5,723 nt of DNA from Oscillospiraceae bacterium. GTDB taxonomy: Bacteria > Bacillota > Clostridia > Oscillospirales > Oscillospiraceae. A program made the position numbers and the translations under genes. The notes beneath the pieces were generated by a model, which did no database searches, had not been told where the DNA came from, and saw only the letters and a list, made by a program, of their open reading frames with translations. The stretch lies in NCBI GenBank assembly GCA_009786775.1, contig WQRL01000028.1, forward strand, positions 5,336 through 11,058. Reading direction: 5' to 3'. Positions 4,546-5,723 of the stretch are shown here, one piece after another (within the stretch, counting starts at the first letter, position 1; each line of letters starts with the position of its first letter).

Positions 4546-5723
4546 TTACTGCGAGAAATACTCCAGAATTGTGTCCACTGTGGCATCGGCCATCTCGGCT
4601 TGTTTTATGGGGTCTATTAGCCATGCAAAATCTTCGATGTTCACAATGAAGCTCGATTCAAGCAGGACGTGGGGAGCCCACGTGGGGCGGCAGACGTAGA
4701 AGTTGGCTTGGTTGATGCCCCTGTGCCTGTTAGTGCCGGGGTTGATGTAATACATCATATCCAGAGCTATCCTGGAAAACGGGGCACTGCTTTGGTTTCG
4801 GTACCATACGGTAAAACCACGGATATTCCGAGCGTTTGTGGTGTGTTCCACACTATTTATATGAAGCGATAAGAAGAGATCCGGCTTTACCTGCCTGCTC
4901 AGTGCCACCCTGTCCGAAAGGGAAACAGTGGCGTCACTATCTCTCGTCAAATATATTGTAGCCCCTAGCTCCTCAAGCCGCTCCGCCAGTTTGAAGGTGT
5001 TTATCAAAACTATGTAACTCTCGGGCATACTGCGCCCCATGGGACCTATGGCACCAAGATCGTCACCGCCGTGACCTGCATCGAGTACGAATGTGAAGCC
5101 CTCAAGCGGCATATCCCCCGGGGTTACCGGCCTTCGCCTTCTCAGGCGCAAACGCACCTCTCCGTCTTCAAATTCCACATAGTAGCCCTCAAGGCTCACA
5201 TCATCCCTGATTCTAAGTAGGTGGTATGGTATGCCCCCATCTATTCCGCTGGTGGCACTTTCAATCATCGCCCCAGATAAGTCTGCTGGAAACTCAATAG
5301 GCGGGGGTGAGGTGTGCATTCCAAAGCTAACCCGCAAATAGCGTCCGTCAAGCTCGGCATAAATGGCGGGGAACACGCTGGAACTCCAGGCTATAACATC
5401 ATACAGCCCGCCTATGCGGTACTGGCCTGCACCGAGCACGTCATTTGTAAAGCCCTCCGCAGTTGCATGGGTCACATCGTCCCTGCGTATCCACATTCCC
5501 CCTGATAGGCGGAAAAAACCATTCGTTGACTCGGCGGTTATACGGTCGCGCTGCCCTCTGACGAGCTTCCAGTCCGAGCCGCCGCTAAGCGTATTGCGCG
5601 GAAAAACCCACGCTGCATCGGCAGATACTGTGGCATACCTAGGGGCCGTGACCTGTGTTACAGTCGGCGCAGGGGTAGGCGGCGGGGGCGGCGTTGGCAA
5701 ATTGCGGGTTATGGTGCGTGTTA
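4546..5723 (-). CDS. N-acetylmuramoyl-L-alanine amidase, Amidase_3 type (partial, N-terminus outside window)
   Basis: Zinc hydrolase that cuts the bond between N-acetylmuramic acid and the L-alanine of the peptide stem, acting in the cell wall during remodelling, separation or lysis. The C-terminal catalytic domain starts at FVLDAGHGGDD: zinc ligand His at 5073-5071, zinc ligand Glu at 5022-5020 (MPESYI), zinc ligand His at 4863-4861 (SLHINS) and catalytic Glu at 4659-4657 (LLESSF). All four are present. Upstream are a proline-rich linker (PTPPPPPTPAP), a short beta-rich region resembling a bacterial SH3-like domain (AAWVFPRN to MWIRRDDV), and a second beta-rich region ending in VRLRLRRRRPV that could be an AMIN-like wall-targeting domain; both domain calls are by appearance. 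The frame stays open to the right edge, and the TTG at 5700 sits inside the linker without a ribosome binding site, so the signal peptide and any further domains lie outside. It is convergent with the phosphodiesterase gene. Confidence 0.92.
   Translation of the reverse strand, partial: TRTITRNLPTPPPPPTPAPTVTQVTAPRYATVSADAAWVFPRNTLSGGSDWKLVRGQRDRITAESTNGFFRLSGGMWIRRDDVTHATAEGFTNDVLGAGQYRIGGLYDVIAWSSSVFPAIYAELDGRYLRVSFGMHTSPPPIEFPADLSGAMIESATSGIDGGIPYHLLRIRDDVSLEGYYVEFEDGEVRLRLRRRRPVTPGDMPLEGFTFVLDAGHGGDDLGAIGPMGRSMPESYIVLINTFKLAERLEELGATIYLTRDSDATVSLSDRVALSRQVKPDLFLSLHINSVEHTTNARNIRGFTVWYRNQSSAPFSRIALDMMYYINPGTNRHRGINQANFYVCRPTWAPHVLLESSFIVNIEDFAWLIDPIKQAEMADATVDTILEYFSQ

Noticed and set aside
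4213..4624. Small frames on both strands (4213-4542 plus, 4325-4624 minus) across the non-coding stretch.
   Set aside because: Both run through the terminator or the long inverted repeat, encode similar peptides from opposite arms, lack ribosome binding sites, and one overlaps the end of the amidase gene.

Overview
The window looks like a chromosomal piece from a Gram-positive, low-to-medium-GC bacterium, most likely a member of the Clostridia (inference). The evidence is strong AGGAGG-type ribosome binding sites, a solute-binding protein with a lipobox cysteine instead of a free periplasmic form, a modular cell-wall amidase with a proline-rich linker, and A/T-flanked hairpin terminators. No rRNA, tRNA, CRISPR array, transposase or phage gene was seen.

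Layout. Positions 1-3282, minus strand, hold a three-gene ABC importer operon in the order solute-binding lipoprotein (3282-2182), ATPase (2162-1152) and permease (1155 to beyond position 1). The intergenic gap is 19 bp and then there is a 4-bp GTGA overlap. It belongs to the ferric-iron/AfuABC/FbpABC/2-aminoethylphosphonate group of importers, but the substrate cannot be read with certainty. Positions 3283-3517 form a divergent promoter region with three TCAGG repeats on the importer side and a leader hairpin on the other side. Positions 3518-4219, plus strand, encode a cytosolic glycerophosphodiester phosphodiesterase with its catalytic residues intact. Positions 4220-4545 are a 326-bp non-coding stretch between convergent genes. 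It holds a perfect 13-bp tandem duplication at the phosphodiesterase stop codon, a strong bidirectional terminator hairpin, and a long imperfect inverted repeat of about 170 bp. Positions 4546-5723, minus strand, encode the C-terminal part of an N-acetylmuramoyl-L-alanine amidase whose start lies beyond the right edge.

How the parts may work together. The importer is a complete SBP-ATPase-permease set, apart from the permease end cut by the window. The phosphodiesterase is divergently transcribed from it, which raises the possibility that the importer brings in an organophosphate (a glycerophosphodiester, sugar phosphate or phosphonate) rather than iron. The solute-binding protein lacks the paired tyrosines typical of ferric-binding relatives, which fits that idea but does not prove it. 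The amidase is probably unrelated to these genes. The least explained element is the long inverted repeat at 4335-4507, which looks like either a MITE-like dispersed repeat or a structured RNA/terminator.
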